DNA of 13,026 bases from Selenomonas sp. AE3005 (GCF_905233635.1 NZ_CAJODG010000053.1:1-13026), one strand, 5' to 3'; shown: positions 1-7,649, numbered from the stretch's first letter. Notes: generated by a model from the letters alone, not told the origin. Made by a program: numbers and translations.

Positions 1-891
1 AGCCATAGCCTTGCGGGTCGGTTCCATCGTGCGTTCTACGAGGTCACGGGTCAGTTCATCGAACTTCGCACGGGACAGCGTGAGGTCGAGATGTTTCGGA
101 CCCGTAGCATCAGCCGTGATGAACGGCAGGTTGATGTTCGTCTGGGTCATGCTGGACAGCTCAATCTTAGCTTTTTCGGCAGCCTCTTTGAGACGCTGAG
201 CAGCCATCTTGTCCTGAGACAGGTCAATGCTGTTTTCCTTCTTGAATTCTTCAACCATCCAGTCCATAATCTTCTGGTCGAAGTCATCACCACCGAGGTG
301 AGTATCACCATTGGTAGCCAGAACTTCGAACGTACCGCTGGAGAGTTCGAGGATGGATACATCGAACGTACCACCGCCGAGGTCGAATACGAGAACCGTT
401 TCGTCTTCGTCCTTGTCGAGGCCGTAAGCCAGAGCAGCAGCCGTCGGTTCGTTGATGATACGCAGAACTTCGAGGCCGGCAATCTTACCAGCATCTTTGG
501 TAGCCTGACGCTGGCTGTCGTTGAAGTAAGCCGGAACCGTGATTACAGCCTGGCTGACAGTTTCCCCAAGGTATGCCTCGGCGTCAGCTTTCAGTTTCTG
601 CAGAACCATAGCAGAGATTTCCTGCGGCGTGTAATCCTTGCCATCAATGCTGACCTTGTAGTCATTTTCGCCCATGTGGCGTTTGATGGATGCAATCGTG
701 CGGTCCGGGTTGGACACAGCCTGACGCTTAGCCAGCTGACCAACAAGACGCTGGCCGTCCTTCGTGAAACCTACAACAGACGGGGTGATACGGCTGCCTT
801 CCGGATTCGTGATGACAGTCGGCTCGCCGCCTTCCATAACGGATACAACGGAGTTCGTCGTACCTAAGTCAATACCAATAACTTTTGACAT
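1..891 (-). CDS. dnaK: Hsp70 chaperone DnaK, N-terminal part (3' end outside window)
   Basis: ATP-dependent cytoplasmic chaperone that binds unfolded proteins, working with GrpE (nucleotide exchange) and DnaJ. The first 297 codons are present, most of the actin-like ATPase domain; the substrate-binding domain lies beyond the left edge. Visible motifs are the phosphate loop GIDLGTTNS near residues 6-14, the second phosphate loop DLGGGTFDVS, and THLGGDDFD. After residue 75 the sequence passes directly from IKRHMGENDYKV to the SIDGKDYTPQEIS region, so it lacks the roughly 24-residue insertion of Gram-negative-type DnaK, as in Firmicutes. The ATG at 891 has an ideal AGGAGG seven bases upstream. 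It is the third gene of the hrcA-grpE-dnaK operon, 32 bases after grpE, and should share its CIRCE/HrcA control. dnaJ would be expected next, but this cannot be seen. Confidence 0.98.
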   Translation of the reverse strand, partial: MSKVIGIDLGTTNSVVSVMEGGEPTVITNPEGSRITPSVVGFTKDGQRLVGQLAKRQAVSNPDRTIASIKRHMGENDYKVSIDGKDYTPQEISAMVLQKLKADAEAYLGETVSQAVITVPAYFNDSQRQATKDAGKIAGLEVLRIINEPTAAALAYGLDKDEDETVLVFDLGGGTFDVSILELSSGTFEVLATNGDTHLGGDDFDQKIMDWMVEEFKKENSIDLSQDKMAAQRLKEAAEKAKIELSSMTQTNINLPFITADATGPKHLDLTLSRAKFDELTRDLVERTMEPTRKAMA

Positions 892-923
892 GATATATCC
901 TCCTAAAAAACTTCATTAACGAA

Positions 924-1493
924 TTAATTAGCAACTACCTGCACCATGCTCGGACGGATTACACGGCCCTTGACCATGTAGCCCTTCTGCAGTTCCTGGG
1001 CGATGTCATCATCTTCCATATCTGCATTCTGCACGCGCATCACGGCCTGATGGAAGTTCGGGTCAAATTTCAGGATTTCCGTAAACTGCGTGAAAATCAT
1101 TTCCACGCCCTTCTGGAAAGCCTCGCCGTCTTTGGCTTCAGCGGCCATGGCGCGCTCGAAGTTATCCAGCAGGGGCAGCATATCCTTCAGCAGGCCCTGC
1201 GTCACCACCGCGGCCAGTTCTTCCTTTTCCTTGCTGGTACGGCGGCGGAAATTTTCAAAGTCCGCCTGCAGGCGGAGGGCTCTGTCCTCCTTTTCCTTCA
1301 GGTCTGCTGTCAGTTTTTCAATCTGGGCAGCAACTTCGTCCTGCGGTTCCTGAGTTTCTTCATTTTCTGCGCTTTCGCTGGCAGCTTCTTCGGCCTCCTC
1401 AGCCTCATCGGCCTCGTCAGTACCGGCAGCATTTATTTCCTGCTGCATTTCCTCCAGCTTTTGCTCATCCTTCTTTTTTAATTCGTCTTTCAT
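924..1493 (-). CDS. grpE: Nucleotide exchange factor GrpE
   Basis: Co-chaperone that dimerises and releases ADP from DnaK. The N-terminal part is very acidic and low-complexity (runs of E, D and A). It is followed by a long charged helix of coiled-coil character (LTADLKEKEDRALRLQADFENFRRR) and the C-terminal beta domain with the family signature LQKGYMVKGRVIRPSMVQV. I chose the ATG at 1493 (MKDELKKKD...), about 189 residues, which has AAGGA 13 bases upstream. An in-frame GTG at 1514 would add seven residues (196 in total), but the best SD-like string, GAGGTGA, overlaps that GTG and cannot serve it. It lies 64 bases after hrcA and 32 bases before dnaK, in the same operon. Confidence 0.96.
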   Translation of the reverse strand: MKDELKKKDEQKLEEMQQEINAAGTDEADEAEEAEEAASESAENEETQEPQDEVAAQIEKLTADLKEKEDRALRLQADFENFRRRTSKEKEELAAVVTQGLLKDMLPLLDNFERAMAAEAKDGEAFQKGVEMIFTQFTEILKFDPNFHQAVMRVQNADMEDDDIAQELQKGYMVKGRVIRPSMVQVVAN

Positions 1494-1557
1494 GAATGAT
1501 GGCAAATCCTTCACCTCTTTCCAAGGTTTTTATTATTTCTTGCTAAATCACCAGATT

Positions 1558-2592
1558 CTACCAGTGAAAGCGTTTGATAACATTGGTTAAATTGTTGTTC
1601 ATGTACTCCAAGATGCTCATAGCCTTGGCGTATTCCATACGGGTAGGTCCCAGCACTGCAATAGTACCTAACAACTCACCATCAAGATGGTAGGTCGCTG
1701 TGATAATACTGCTGTCCTTGAAGTGGCTGTCCTCATTTTCCTGACCGATGGTGACCTCAAGGCCATCACCGATATGCGCGCGGAGGATATCCTTCATCAG
1801 TTCTTCCTCTTCCAGCGTCATGAGAACATGCTTGACCTTTTCTACATCGTGGAATTCCGGCTGCTCGAGCAGCTGTGTGGTACCGCCCAGATAGAGTCGT
1901 TCGTGGCGGCCCGAATCCAAAGCGCGCTGAATGATGGCCAGAGCCGATTCATACAGCGACTCATCCCGGATTTCATCCCGGATTTCCGCCAGGGAATGGT
2001 GTTCAATGGACTTAAGCGTATGACCGGTCAGATTTTTGTTAATCACCGCCGCCAGGCGCTGGAAGTCTTCAAAAACCGCCCCGTCAGGCATTTCGATGAT
2101 TTTGTTCTCGATGAAACCGGCATCAGTCATCAAAACCGTAATCACGCGCCTGTCGTCTAAGGGCAGGAACTGCAGGCAGCGGAACTGCGCCTGCGTCATC
2201 TGTGGTGCCAGCACCAGCGAAACATTTTTCGTCACGGCAGAAATAATTTTCGCCGTTTCCTCAAAGACCTGCTCAATGCGTTTGACTCTGGTTTTATACC
2301 AGCGGTCAATGATGGCCTTTTCTTCATCGCTGACCGGCTGTGGCGGAATAAGACCGTCCACATAAAACCGATAGCCCTTCGATGAAGGGACTCTGCCCGA
2401 GGAGGTGTGCAGATGCTGCAAATACCCCAACATTTCCAAATCCGCCATTTCATTGCGGATAGTGGCCGGACTCACTCCCAAATCATACTTGCGGGCCAGC
2501 GTCCGGGAGCCTACAGGCTCTGCCGATTCGATATAATCATCGATAACGGCCTTTAGCACACGCTGTTTGCGTTCGTCTAACTCGCCTGCCAT
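1558..2592 (-). CDS. hrcA: Heat-inducible transcription repressor HrcA
   Basis: Represses class I heat-shock genes by binding CIRCE, and depends on GroEL for activity, which gives feedback from chaperone load. The N-terminus is a winged helix (ERKQRVLKAVIDDYIESAEPVGSRTLA, then VSPATIRNEMADLEMLGYL and the wing TSSGRVPSSKGYRFYVD). The rest is the GAF-like/dimerisation region typical of HrcA. With the ATG at 2592 the protein is 344 residues, the normal family length. This start has a GGGGGG/GGGAG ribosome binding site immediately upstream. An in-frame GTG at 2625 would add eleven residues but lies inside the CIRCE left arm, so it is almost certainly not the start. It is the first gene of the hrcA-grpE-dnaK operon and is autoregulated through the CIRCE at 2619-2645. 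Confidence 0.97.
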   Translation of the reverse strand: MAGELDERKQRVLKAVIDDYIESAEPVGSRTLARKYDLGVSPATIRNEMADLEMLGYLQHLHTSSGRVPSSKGYRFYVDGLIPPQPVSDEEKAIIDRWYKTRVKRIEQVFEETAKIISAVTKNVSLVLAPQMTQAQFRCLQFLPLDDRRVITVLMTDAGFIENKIIEMPDGAVFEDFQRLAAVINKNLTGHTLKSIEHHSLAEIRDEIRDESLYESALAIIQRALDSGRHERLYLGGTTQLLEQPEFHDVEKVKHVLMTLEEEELMKDILRAHIGDGLEVTIGQENEDSHFKDSSIITATYHLDGELLGTIAVLGPTRMEYAKAMSILEYMNNNLTNVIKRFHW

Positions 2593-2618
2593 CTGCTCCC
2601 CCCTTTCAGGTATCGCTG

Positions 2619-2645
2619 TTAGCACTCTGAAATAGTGAGTGCTAA
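2619..2645 (-). promoter_or_regulatory. CIRCE operator (HrcA-binding inverted repeat)
   Basis: Perfect consensus inverted repeat TTAGCACTC, nine-base spacer TGAAATAGT, GAGTGCTAA. Both nine-base arms match the CIRCE consensus at every position. It sits just downstream of the predicted transcription start and 27 bases upstream of the hrcA ATG, the standard position for repressing the operon and for lying in the mRNA leader. Confidence 0.98.
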
Positions 2646-2660
2646 TTTCAATCTATAAGC

Positions 2661-2689
2661 ATGATACCGCGAATAAAACAAAAAGTCAA
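2661..2689 (-). promoter_or_regulatory. Sigma-A-type promoter of the hrcA-grpE-dnaK operon
   Basis: On the minus strand, -35 TTGACT (2689-2684) and -10 TATCAT (2666-2661) are separated by exactly 17 bases; each hexamer matches consensus at five of six positions. Transcription should start near 2654, placing CIRCE about ten bases downstream. No terminator separates this promoter from the end of ktrA about 20 bases upstream, so readthrough from ktrBA is possible. Confidence 0.85.
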
Positions 2690-2708
2690 GAGATAAAAAG
2701 GCAAAAAG

Positions 2709-3365
2709 TCAAAAGCTCTGTTCAAAACTTGCCAGGGAGGCCTCCGTACCTATTATATAAAGACAGTCCGCAGCCGCAAATCTATACGTCGGTGATGGTG
2801 TTACAAATACCTCACTGCCATGCCGGATAGCAATGACCACCACATTAAACTGCTTGCGCAAATCTGCCTCCAGCAGATTTTTCCCCACCAGGGCCTTGGG
2901 CGTCACGACTTTTATAACTTTTATGTTGGCGTCTATATCAATGTAGTCCACGGCGTTATCCGATACCAGATGCATCACCGTGCGTTTTGCCATATCACGC
3001 TCAGAAAAAATAACCTTGGTCGCACCCAGGCTCCGGGCCATTTCAGCATGGCGTTCGTCAATCGCCTTGACCACAATTTCCGGTACATGCCGTTCTTTGC
3101 AAAGCATAGTAGCCATCAGACTGGCCTCCAGATTTTTGGCGGCGATGATAACCGTATCAAAGCTGCCAATTCCCACCTGGTCCATGGCCCGGGCGTCACG
3201 CATATCAAAACTGACCACATGAGACAATTTTTCTGACAGGGTGGATACGATACCCGCATCCATATCCGCCCCCAACACCTCATAGCCCATATTTTCCAAC
3301 GTCAGGGCAGCGCTTATACCAAAACGTCCAAGCCCCAAAACTGCAAATTGCCGTTTGCTTGCCAT
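2709..3365 (-). CDS. ktrA: Potassium uptake regulatory subunit, KtrA/TrkA (RCK) family
   Basis: Cytoplasmic RCK protein that assembles as a ring on the membrane subunit KtrB and gates K+ uptake according to bound nucleotide. Residues 7-16 (FAVLGLGRFG) form the Rossmann GxGxxG loop with G11, G13 and G16. D34 and D36 (GADMD) at the end of the second strand fit ribose binding. The RCK_N domain covers about residues 5-125 and the RCK_C domain about 137-218. The length of 218 matches single-RCK KtrA rather than the double-RCK TrkA of enterics. The ATG at 3365 has an AAGGAAGGG ribosome binding site. It starts 12 bases after ktrB, so the two are cotranscribed. Its stop codon lies inside an 11-base repeat of the downstream hrcA -35 region. 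Confidence 0.93.
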   Translation of the reverse strand: MASKRQFAVLGLGRFGISAALTLENMGYEVLGADMDAGIVSTLSEKLSHVVSFDMRDARAMDQVGIGSFDTVIIAAKNLEASLMATMLCKERHVPEIVVKAIDERHAEMARSLGATKVIFSERDMAKRTVMHLVSDNAVDYIDIDANIKVIKVVTPKALVGKNLLEADLRKQFNVVVIAIRHGSEVFVTPSPTYRFAAADCLYIIGTEASLASFEQSF

Positions 3366-3377
3366 AAAATCCCTTCC

Positions 3378-4736
3378 TTATCCAATCATGATATTTTCTT
3401 CCGGATGCTTTATAGTAGAATTTTTCTGCTTGATGAAGGCCAGCAGGAACGTCATTATCCCCACGCGCCCCAGCAGCATAGTCAGGGCCAAGAGACCTTT
3501 GCCCCAGTCATTCCAGTTCAGGGTGATACCTATCCCCATGCCCACGGTGCCAAAAGCCGACACCGTTTCAAAGATGACTTCTTCCAAATCATGAACCTCG
3601 CCATCAAGCGCTGATAGTATCATACCTATGCTCACCACCCAGATAGTACCGATGGTGAAAATGGCAAAAGCCTGGTCACGCAAATCCTTGGAGATAGCCC
3701 GGCCAAAGACCGTCAGCTCGCTTTCCCCACGGAACACCGCCCACACGGAGCGTAAAATGACGAAAAAGGTCGTGCTTTTGATACCGCCACCGGTGGACAA
3801 GGGCGATGCCCCGATAAACATCAGAATAATCATCACCAGTTGCGTAATCTGCATTGACTGTGCCAGGTCAAAGCTGTTAAAGCCGGCCGTCCGGCAGGAA
3901 ATCGACATAAACGCCGCATGCGCCACCTGCTGCCCCACGGGCATGGTTCCTATCGTTTTGTCATTGCCCGTTTCCACGGCAAAAATCAACGCCGTTCCCA
4001 GTACCAGCAGCAGTGTATTGCTGACGAGTACGATTTTGGTATGCAGCGAATACTTGCGCCAGCTTTTACAATGCAGCACATCATAAATGACCGTAAAACC
4101 AATACCGCCTAAAATAATTGGCAGACCTATACCGGCCAGGAGGAAAATATCGTCAGGCCGGCCGCACAGGCTGTCATAATTGCCAAACAGGTCAAAGCCG
4201 GCATTACAAAAGGCCGACACCGCATGAAAAATCCCATATCCCAGGGCCTGCCACCAGCCAAATTCCGGATAAAAATGACATGTCAGCACCAGCGCAAAAA
4301 AGCCCTCTATCGCCAGCGTGTATAAAATCATCCGGCGGATTAAATCAAATAAGCCGGCCCGGCCGCTCTGATTCAGGGACTCCTGTAAAATCAGACTTTG
4401 TTTCAGTTGAAAACGATAGCCCATAGTATGTGCAGCCATCGTGGCCAAGGTCATAATCCCCAGACCGCCCACCTGTATCAGCATGAGCAGGACACACTTG
4501 CCAAAGAAACTCAGCTCGTTCTTGGCATCGACCACCGTCAGACCTGTAACGCAGGACGCTGATGTGGACACAAACAAGGCGTCCATGGTCGGCAGGCCCT
4601 CGCCGCTTACTGTACTGACCGGCAGCGTCAGCAGGAAAGTTCCCAGGCCAATCATCAGCACAAAGCTGAGGATAATCGTCTGCGTAGGTTTCAGCCGAAA
4701 TTTCTGCTGGGCTCTGATATCAGCCCCTCTTTTCAT
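3378..4736 (-). CDS. ktrB: Potassium uptake transmembrane subunit, KtrB/TrkH family
   Basis: Membrane K+ (often Na+-coupled) translocating subunit built from four fused M1-P-M2 units. The four pore-loop segments are visible: SASCVTGLTVVD (TGL at 64-66), SAFCNAGFDLFG (about 178-184), SCRTAGFNSFD (about 280-290) and SAFGTVGMGIG (396-403). Each has the single conserved filter glycine. The intramembrane gate loop SPLSTGGGIKSTTF (311-324) precedes the last unit. At 452 residues it fits KtrB. The ATG at 4736 has AAGGGGGA seven bases upstream. It is followed after 12 bases by ktrA. No clear promoter is visible in the 37 bases between its start and the upstream hairpin at 4774-4802, so expression may depend on readthrough from ridA or on a promoter overlapping the hairpin. 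Confidence 0.94.
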   Translation of the reverse strand: MKRGADIRAQQKFRLKPTQTIILSFVLMIGLGTFLLTLPVSTVSGEGLPTMDALFVSTSASCVTGLTVVDAKNELSFFGKCVLLMLIQVGGLGIMTLATMAAHTMGYRFQLKQSLILQESLNQSGRAGLFDLIRRMILYTLAIEGFFALVLTCHFYPEFGWWQALGYGIFHAVSAFCNAGFDLFGNYDSLCGRPDDIFLLAGIGLPIILGGIGFTVIYDVLHCKSWRKYSLHTKIVLVSNTLLLVLGTALIFAVETGNDKTIGTMPVGQQVAHAAFMSISCRTAGFNSFDLAQSMQITQLVMIILMFIGASPLSTGGGIKSTTFFVILRSVWAVFRGESELTVFGRAISKDLRDQAFAIFTIGTIWVVSIGMILSALDGEVHDLEEVIFETVSAFGTVGMGIGITLNWNDWGKGLLALTMLLGRVGIMTFLLAFIKQKNSTIKHPEENIMIG

Positions 4737-4773
4737 CCCACCATCCCCCTTAAATATCTTTTAGAATCGCAAA

Positions 4774-4802
4774 CGGCAGGTGATTTCATAAATCACCTGC
4801 CG
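4774..4802 (-). terminator. Perfect 13-bp hairpin after ridA, weak terminator or attenuator
   Basis: CGGCAGGTGATTT, loop CAT (plus strand), AAATCACCTGCCG: thirteen uninterrupted base pairs with a three-base loop. It starts eight bases after the ridA stop codon. In the ridA direction the stem is preceded by TTTTT but followed only by TTTGCGATTC, a short U-tract, so termination may be partial. It lies 37 bases before the ktrB start. Confidence 0.6.
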
Positions 4803-4810
4803 AAAAATTA

Positions 4811-5185
4811 TTATTCCATTACCACAATGGCCTCAATTTCACACAAGGCCCCAGCCGGCAGGTCTTTTACTGCCACACAGCTCCTGGCAGGTTTGCTGAT
4901 GAAATGCTTGGCATAAACTTCGTTGAACGCTTTAAAATCAGCAATCTCTGCCAAAAAGCAGGTTGTCTTAACCACCTTGCTCATATCTGCACCGGCAGCT
5001 GCCAGCACGGCCTCGATATTCCGGCAGCACTGCTCAGCCTGCTCCTCAATAGTCACAGCCACAATTTTCCCCTCAGCCGGATTGATGGCAATCTGCCCGG
5101 AAAGGTATAAGGTATTGCCTGCCTTAACAGCCTGGCTATAGGGCCCTACTGCAGCCGGAGCCTTATCGGTATGAATGACCTGCAT
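4811..5185 (-). CDS. ridA: RidA family 2-iminobutanoate/2-iminopropanoate deaminase
   Basis: Small cytoplasmic trimeric enzyme that hydrolyses reactive enamine/imine intermediates released by PLP enzymes such as threonine dehydratase, which prevents damage to other PLP enzymes. The family pattern is complete: APAAVGPYSQAV (residues 9-20), LYLSGQIAINP, the active-site arginine R101 in KPARSCVAVKDLP, and the conserved glutamate near residue 118 in CEIEAIV. Length 124 is normal (about 125-130). The ATG at 5185 has AGGAGG seven bases upstream. It is divergent from deoD and followed by a strong hairpin before ktrB. No partner PLP-enzyme gene is adjacent here, so the neighbourhood adds nothing to its specific role. 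Confidence 0.95.
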   Translation of the reverse strand: MQVIHTDKAPAAVGPYSQAVKAGNTLYLSGQIAINPAEGKIVAVTIEEQAEQCCRNIEAVLAAAGADMSKVVKTTCFLAEIADFKAFNEVYAKHFISKPARSCVAVKDLPAGALCEIEAIVVME

Positions 5186-5425
5186 GATAATTCCTCCTCA
5201 TAATGAAAGTGCATACTATAATTACTGTACCTTATTTATTTTACTCCAACAACTGAAATGTTACAAGATTTCTCCGCCGGCAGACATGGAATATCTCCAA
5301 CGGCAAATTGCTGTACCGCCACAGACTTTTTTAATTAACGGACAAATGGCCTTTTCTTATTTTTTATTTTTTCATATAATAAATGTATCGTTTAGAATTT
5401 ATTTCACAGAAAGAAGGAATTAAAC
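5186..5425. other. Divergent ridA-deoD intergenic region
   Basis: AT-rich 240-base region containing the promoters of both flanking genes. For ridA (minus strand) there is a TATAGT hexamer at 5220-5215, and alternatively TTGTTG-17-TACAGT at 5252-5224; neither is strong. For deoD see the separate entry. I saw no hairpin, operator repeat or RNA gene in it. Confidence 0.5.
5352..5380 (+). promoter_or_regulatory. Likely deoD promoter (consensus -10, poor -35)
   Basis: A perfect TATAAT lies at 5375-5380 in an AT-rich tract. The hexamer 17 bases upstream (TTTTCT, 5352-5357) matches the -35 consensus poorly. The start would be near 5387, giving a leader of about 40 bases. The AT-rich composition makes a chance TATAAT possible. 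Confidence 0.45.
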
Positions 5426-6136
5426 ATGGCAACTCCTCATATTGGCGCTGAAAAAGGCGATATCGCAGAACGCATCCTGCTCCCCGGTGACCCCCTCCGG
5501 GCTAAGTTCATCGCCGAAAATTTCCTCGATGATGTAAAGCAGTACACGTCTGTACGCAATATCTTAGGTTTCACCGGTAAATATAAAGGCGTTCCTGTTT
5601 CCGTACAGGGCACCGGCATGGGCATGCCTTCCATTTCCATCTACACGCATGAACTCATTCACAGCTTTGGCTGCAAAAAGCTGTTCCGCGTAGGTACCTG
5701 CGGTGGCATGCATCCCGATGTAAAACTCCGTGACGTACTCATTGCTCAGGCAGCCAGCACGGATTCTTCCATGATCCGCAACATCTTCGGCGGCAGCATC
5801 AACTACTGCCCCATCGCTGACTATGACCTGCTTTCCAAGGCCGTAGCCAACACGAAAAAGTTAAACCTCAAAGCTACGGTCGGCAACATTATCTCCGTTG
5901 ACCGTTTCTATGATGATGATATCGACAGTGAAAAGTTGCGCAAATACGGCATTCTCGCTGTTGAAATGGAAGCCGCAGCTCTCTACACGCTGGCCGCTGA
6001 AGCCCATGTACAGGCACTGGCTCTCTTCACCGTCAGCGACCATCTCCTGACTGGCGAAGCTTGCTCTGCTGAAGAACGTCAGACGACCTTCAACGACATG
6101 ATTAAGATTGCCCTCGAAACCGCTATCGAAGACTAA
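5426..6136 (+). CDS. deoD: Purine nucleoside phosphorylase, DeoD type
   Basis: Hexameric cytoplasmic phosphorylase that converts purine (deoxy)nucleosides and phosphate to base and (deoxy)ribose-1-phosphate in nucleoside salvage. Residues expected from the E. coli enzyme are present with a one-residue shift: H5, G21 and R25 in LPGDPLRA, R44, R88 in FRVGTCGG, the ribose-binding E180-M181-E182 (VEMEAAALY) and the catalytic acid D205 in TVSDH. Length 236 is standard. The ATG at 5426 has AAGGA seven bases upstream. It is the only plus-strand gene here and appears monocistronic, with its own TATAAT upstream and a strong terminator 36 bases after the stop. No other deo or nucleoside-transport genes are adjacent. 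Confidence 0.97.
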   Translation: MATPHIGAEKGDIAERILLPGDPLRAKFIAENFLDDVKQYTSVRNILGFTGKYKGVPVSVQGTGMGMPSISIYTHELIHSFGCKKLFRVGTCGGMHPDVKLRDVLIAQAASTDSSMIRNIFGGSINYCPIADYDLLSKAVANTKKLNLKATVGNIISVDRFYDDDIDSEKLRKYGILAVEMEAAALYTLAAEAHVQALALFTVSDHLLTGEACSAEERQTTFNDMIKIALETAIED

Positions 6137-6171
6137 TTCTCGCTGGCTGATTCGCTTTCCGGCAAAACTAT

Positions 6172-6231
6172 AAAGCCCGGCAATACTACTCTTGGCGTCA
6201 AACGCTAAGAATGGTATTGCCGGGCTTTTTT
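6172..6231 (+). terminator. Intrinsic terminator of deoD, probably bidirectional
   Basis: A 15-bp perfect stem pairs AAAGCCCGGCAATAC (6172-6186) with GTATTGCCGGGCTTT (6214-6228). It is followed by a T-run to 6231. The loop holds a second seven-pair hairpin, CTTGGCG/CGCTAAG (6191-6197 with 6203-6209, one G-T pair), nearly stacked on the first. On the minus strand the stem is followed by CTTTATAGTTTTG, a weaker T-tract that can serve the convergent aminopeptidase gene. Confidence 0.92.
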
Positions 6232-6257
6232 GCTAATTACAGTTTGTATATGTGTCT

Positions 6258-7646
6258 TTATGCCTCTGTGAGGAACGCCATATACCCTTTCTTGACCTCA
6301 TACACGTCAATCTTGCTGGTCACTTCCCAAGGGGCGTGCATGCTCATTACCCCTACGCCGCTGTCGATGACCTGCATGCCGTAAAGGCTCATGATATAGG
6401 CAATGGTACCGCCGCCGCCTAAATCAACCTTGCCCAGTTCGGCCAGCTGATAATGGACATTGTGCTTATCCATCATAGCACGCAGTTCCCCAAGATACTC
6501 GGCATTGGCGTCATTGGAGCCGGACTTGCCACGGGCGCCGGTGAATTTGTTGAACACCATGCCCTTGCCCAGATATGCCACGTTCTTCTTATCATAGGAG
6601 CTGGCATAGAGGGGGTCATACGCACTTGACACGTCAGAGGACAGCATTTTACTGTTGGCCAGCAGGCGTCGCAGGGACAGTTCACTATATACGCCACAGG
6701 CATTCATGACCTCAGCCACAGTGTTTTCAAAGAACCGGGACTGCATACCCGTAGCCCCGACACTGCCGATTTCTTCCTTATCCACCAGCAGGCAGCAGGA
6801 AGTACGCTGAACCTTTTCCATGTCAAGCATCGCGCGCAGCGAGGTGTAAGAGCAGACTCTGTCGTCCTGGCCATAGGCCATAATCATGCTGCGGTCAAAG
6901 CCCAGTTCCCGGGCTTTGCCAGCCGGTACAAGCGTCAGTTCTGCCGACTGGAAGTCATCTTCCTCAATATCATATTTATCTTTAATCAGCTGCAGGACAC
7001 CGTCCTTCACGCTTTCCTTGTCATCTTTTTTCAGCGGATAATTGCCCACCAAAATATCGAGGCTTTCCCCTTCGATAACCTTGGCGGCATTTTTCTTCAT
7101 CTGTTCCTGCGACAGGTGTATAAGCAGGTCGGTGACGCAGAATACCGGGTCACTATCCTCTTCGCCAATACAGATTTCCACGACCGTGCCGTCTTTCTTG
7201 GCCACCACGCCATGCAGGGCCAGTGGCAGCGTTACCCACTGATACTTTTTGATACCGCCATAATAATGCGTATCGAGGTACGCCAGGCCGCCGTCCTCAT
7301 AAAGCGGATTTTGTTTCACGTCCAAACGGCAGGTATCGATATGAGCGCCCAGAATATTCATGCCCTGTTCCAGCGGTTCCATACCGATATTGAAAAGCAC
7401 AATCGCTTTTTCCATATTGATGGCGTAGACCTTATCCCCGGCCGTGAGCTTTTCACCGTTCTTGATGACCGCAGCCAGATTGCGATAGCCGGCAGCCTCA
7501 GCCTGCTTTACCGCCTCTTTGACACTTTCCCGTTCCGTTTTGCAGTTGGTCAGGAACTCACGATAGCCGGCATTTAATTCTTCCAGCTCGGCTTTTTCTG
7601 CCTCAGTATATTGATTCCACAGAGAAGTTTTTTTCTCGTCACTCAT
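6258..7646 (-). CDS. apeA: M18 family metallo-aminopeptidase
   Basis: Predicted cytoplasmic zinc aminopeptidase that removes N-terminal residues from peptides. The M18 dinuclear metal site is complete: H102 in GAHIDTCRLD, the bridging aspartate at 261/262 in YGQDDRVCSY, the glutamate pair 291-292 in DKEEIGSVGATG (catalytic base and ligand), D338 in SSDVSSAYDP, and H437 in MSMHAPWE. Length 462 fits the family. The ATG at 7646 is three bases after the dusB stop, and its GGAGG lies inside the last codons of dusB, so translational coupling is likely. It is the last gene of the birA-coaX-dusB operon, which ends at the shared hairpin 6172-6231. The symbol apeA follows usage for bacterial M18 aminopeptidase 1; substrate preference cannot be read from sequence. 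Confidence 0.93.
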   Translation of the reverse strand: MSDEKKTSLWNQYTEAEKAELEELNAGYREFLTNCKTERESVKEAVKQAEAAGYRNLAAVIKNGEKLTAGDKVYAINMEKAIVLFNIGMEPLEQGMNILGAHIDTCRLDVKQNPLYEDGGLAYLDTHYYGGIKKYQWVTLPLALHGVVAKKDGTVVEICIGEEDSDPVFCVTDLLIHLSQEQMKKNAAKVIEGESLDILVGNYPLKKDDKESVKDGVLQLIKDKYDIEEDDFQSAELTLVPAGKARELGFDRSMIMAYGQDDRVCSYTSLRAMLDMEKVQRTSCCLLVDKEEIGSVGATGMQSRFFENTVAEVMNACGVYSELSLRRLLANSKMLSSDVSSAYDPLYASSYDKKNVAYLGKGMVFNKFTGARGKSGSNDANAEYLGELRAMMDKHNVHYQLAELGKVDLGGGGTIAYIMSLYGMQVIDSGVGVMSMHAPWEVTSKIDVYEVKKGYMAFLTEA

Positions 7647-7649
7647 CTT

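Noticed and set aside
91..867. A 258-codon open frame on the plus strand, opposite dnaK
   Set aside because: It is fully antisense to an unmistakable dnaK. Long antisense frames opposite dnaK are a known by-product of its codon bias, and it shows no ribosome binding site or recognisable domain.
2679..2712. CtsR operator near the hrcA promoter (AGTCAAA-like half-sites)
   Set aside because: CtsR needs two GGTCAAA-type heptads in tandem about three bases apart. Here the half-sites are 23 bases apart and one is degenerate.
4118..4764. Plus-strand open frames opposite ktrB
   Set aside because: The minus frame encodes all four K+ filter loops with normal length; the plus frames lack start signals and any family resemblance.
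4737..4810. c-di-AMP (ydaO/yuaA) riboswitch upstream of ktrB
   Set aside because: Only 74 bases separate ridA from ktrB and they hold one simple hairpin; the known riboswitch is much larger and has several conserved stems.
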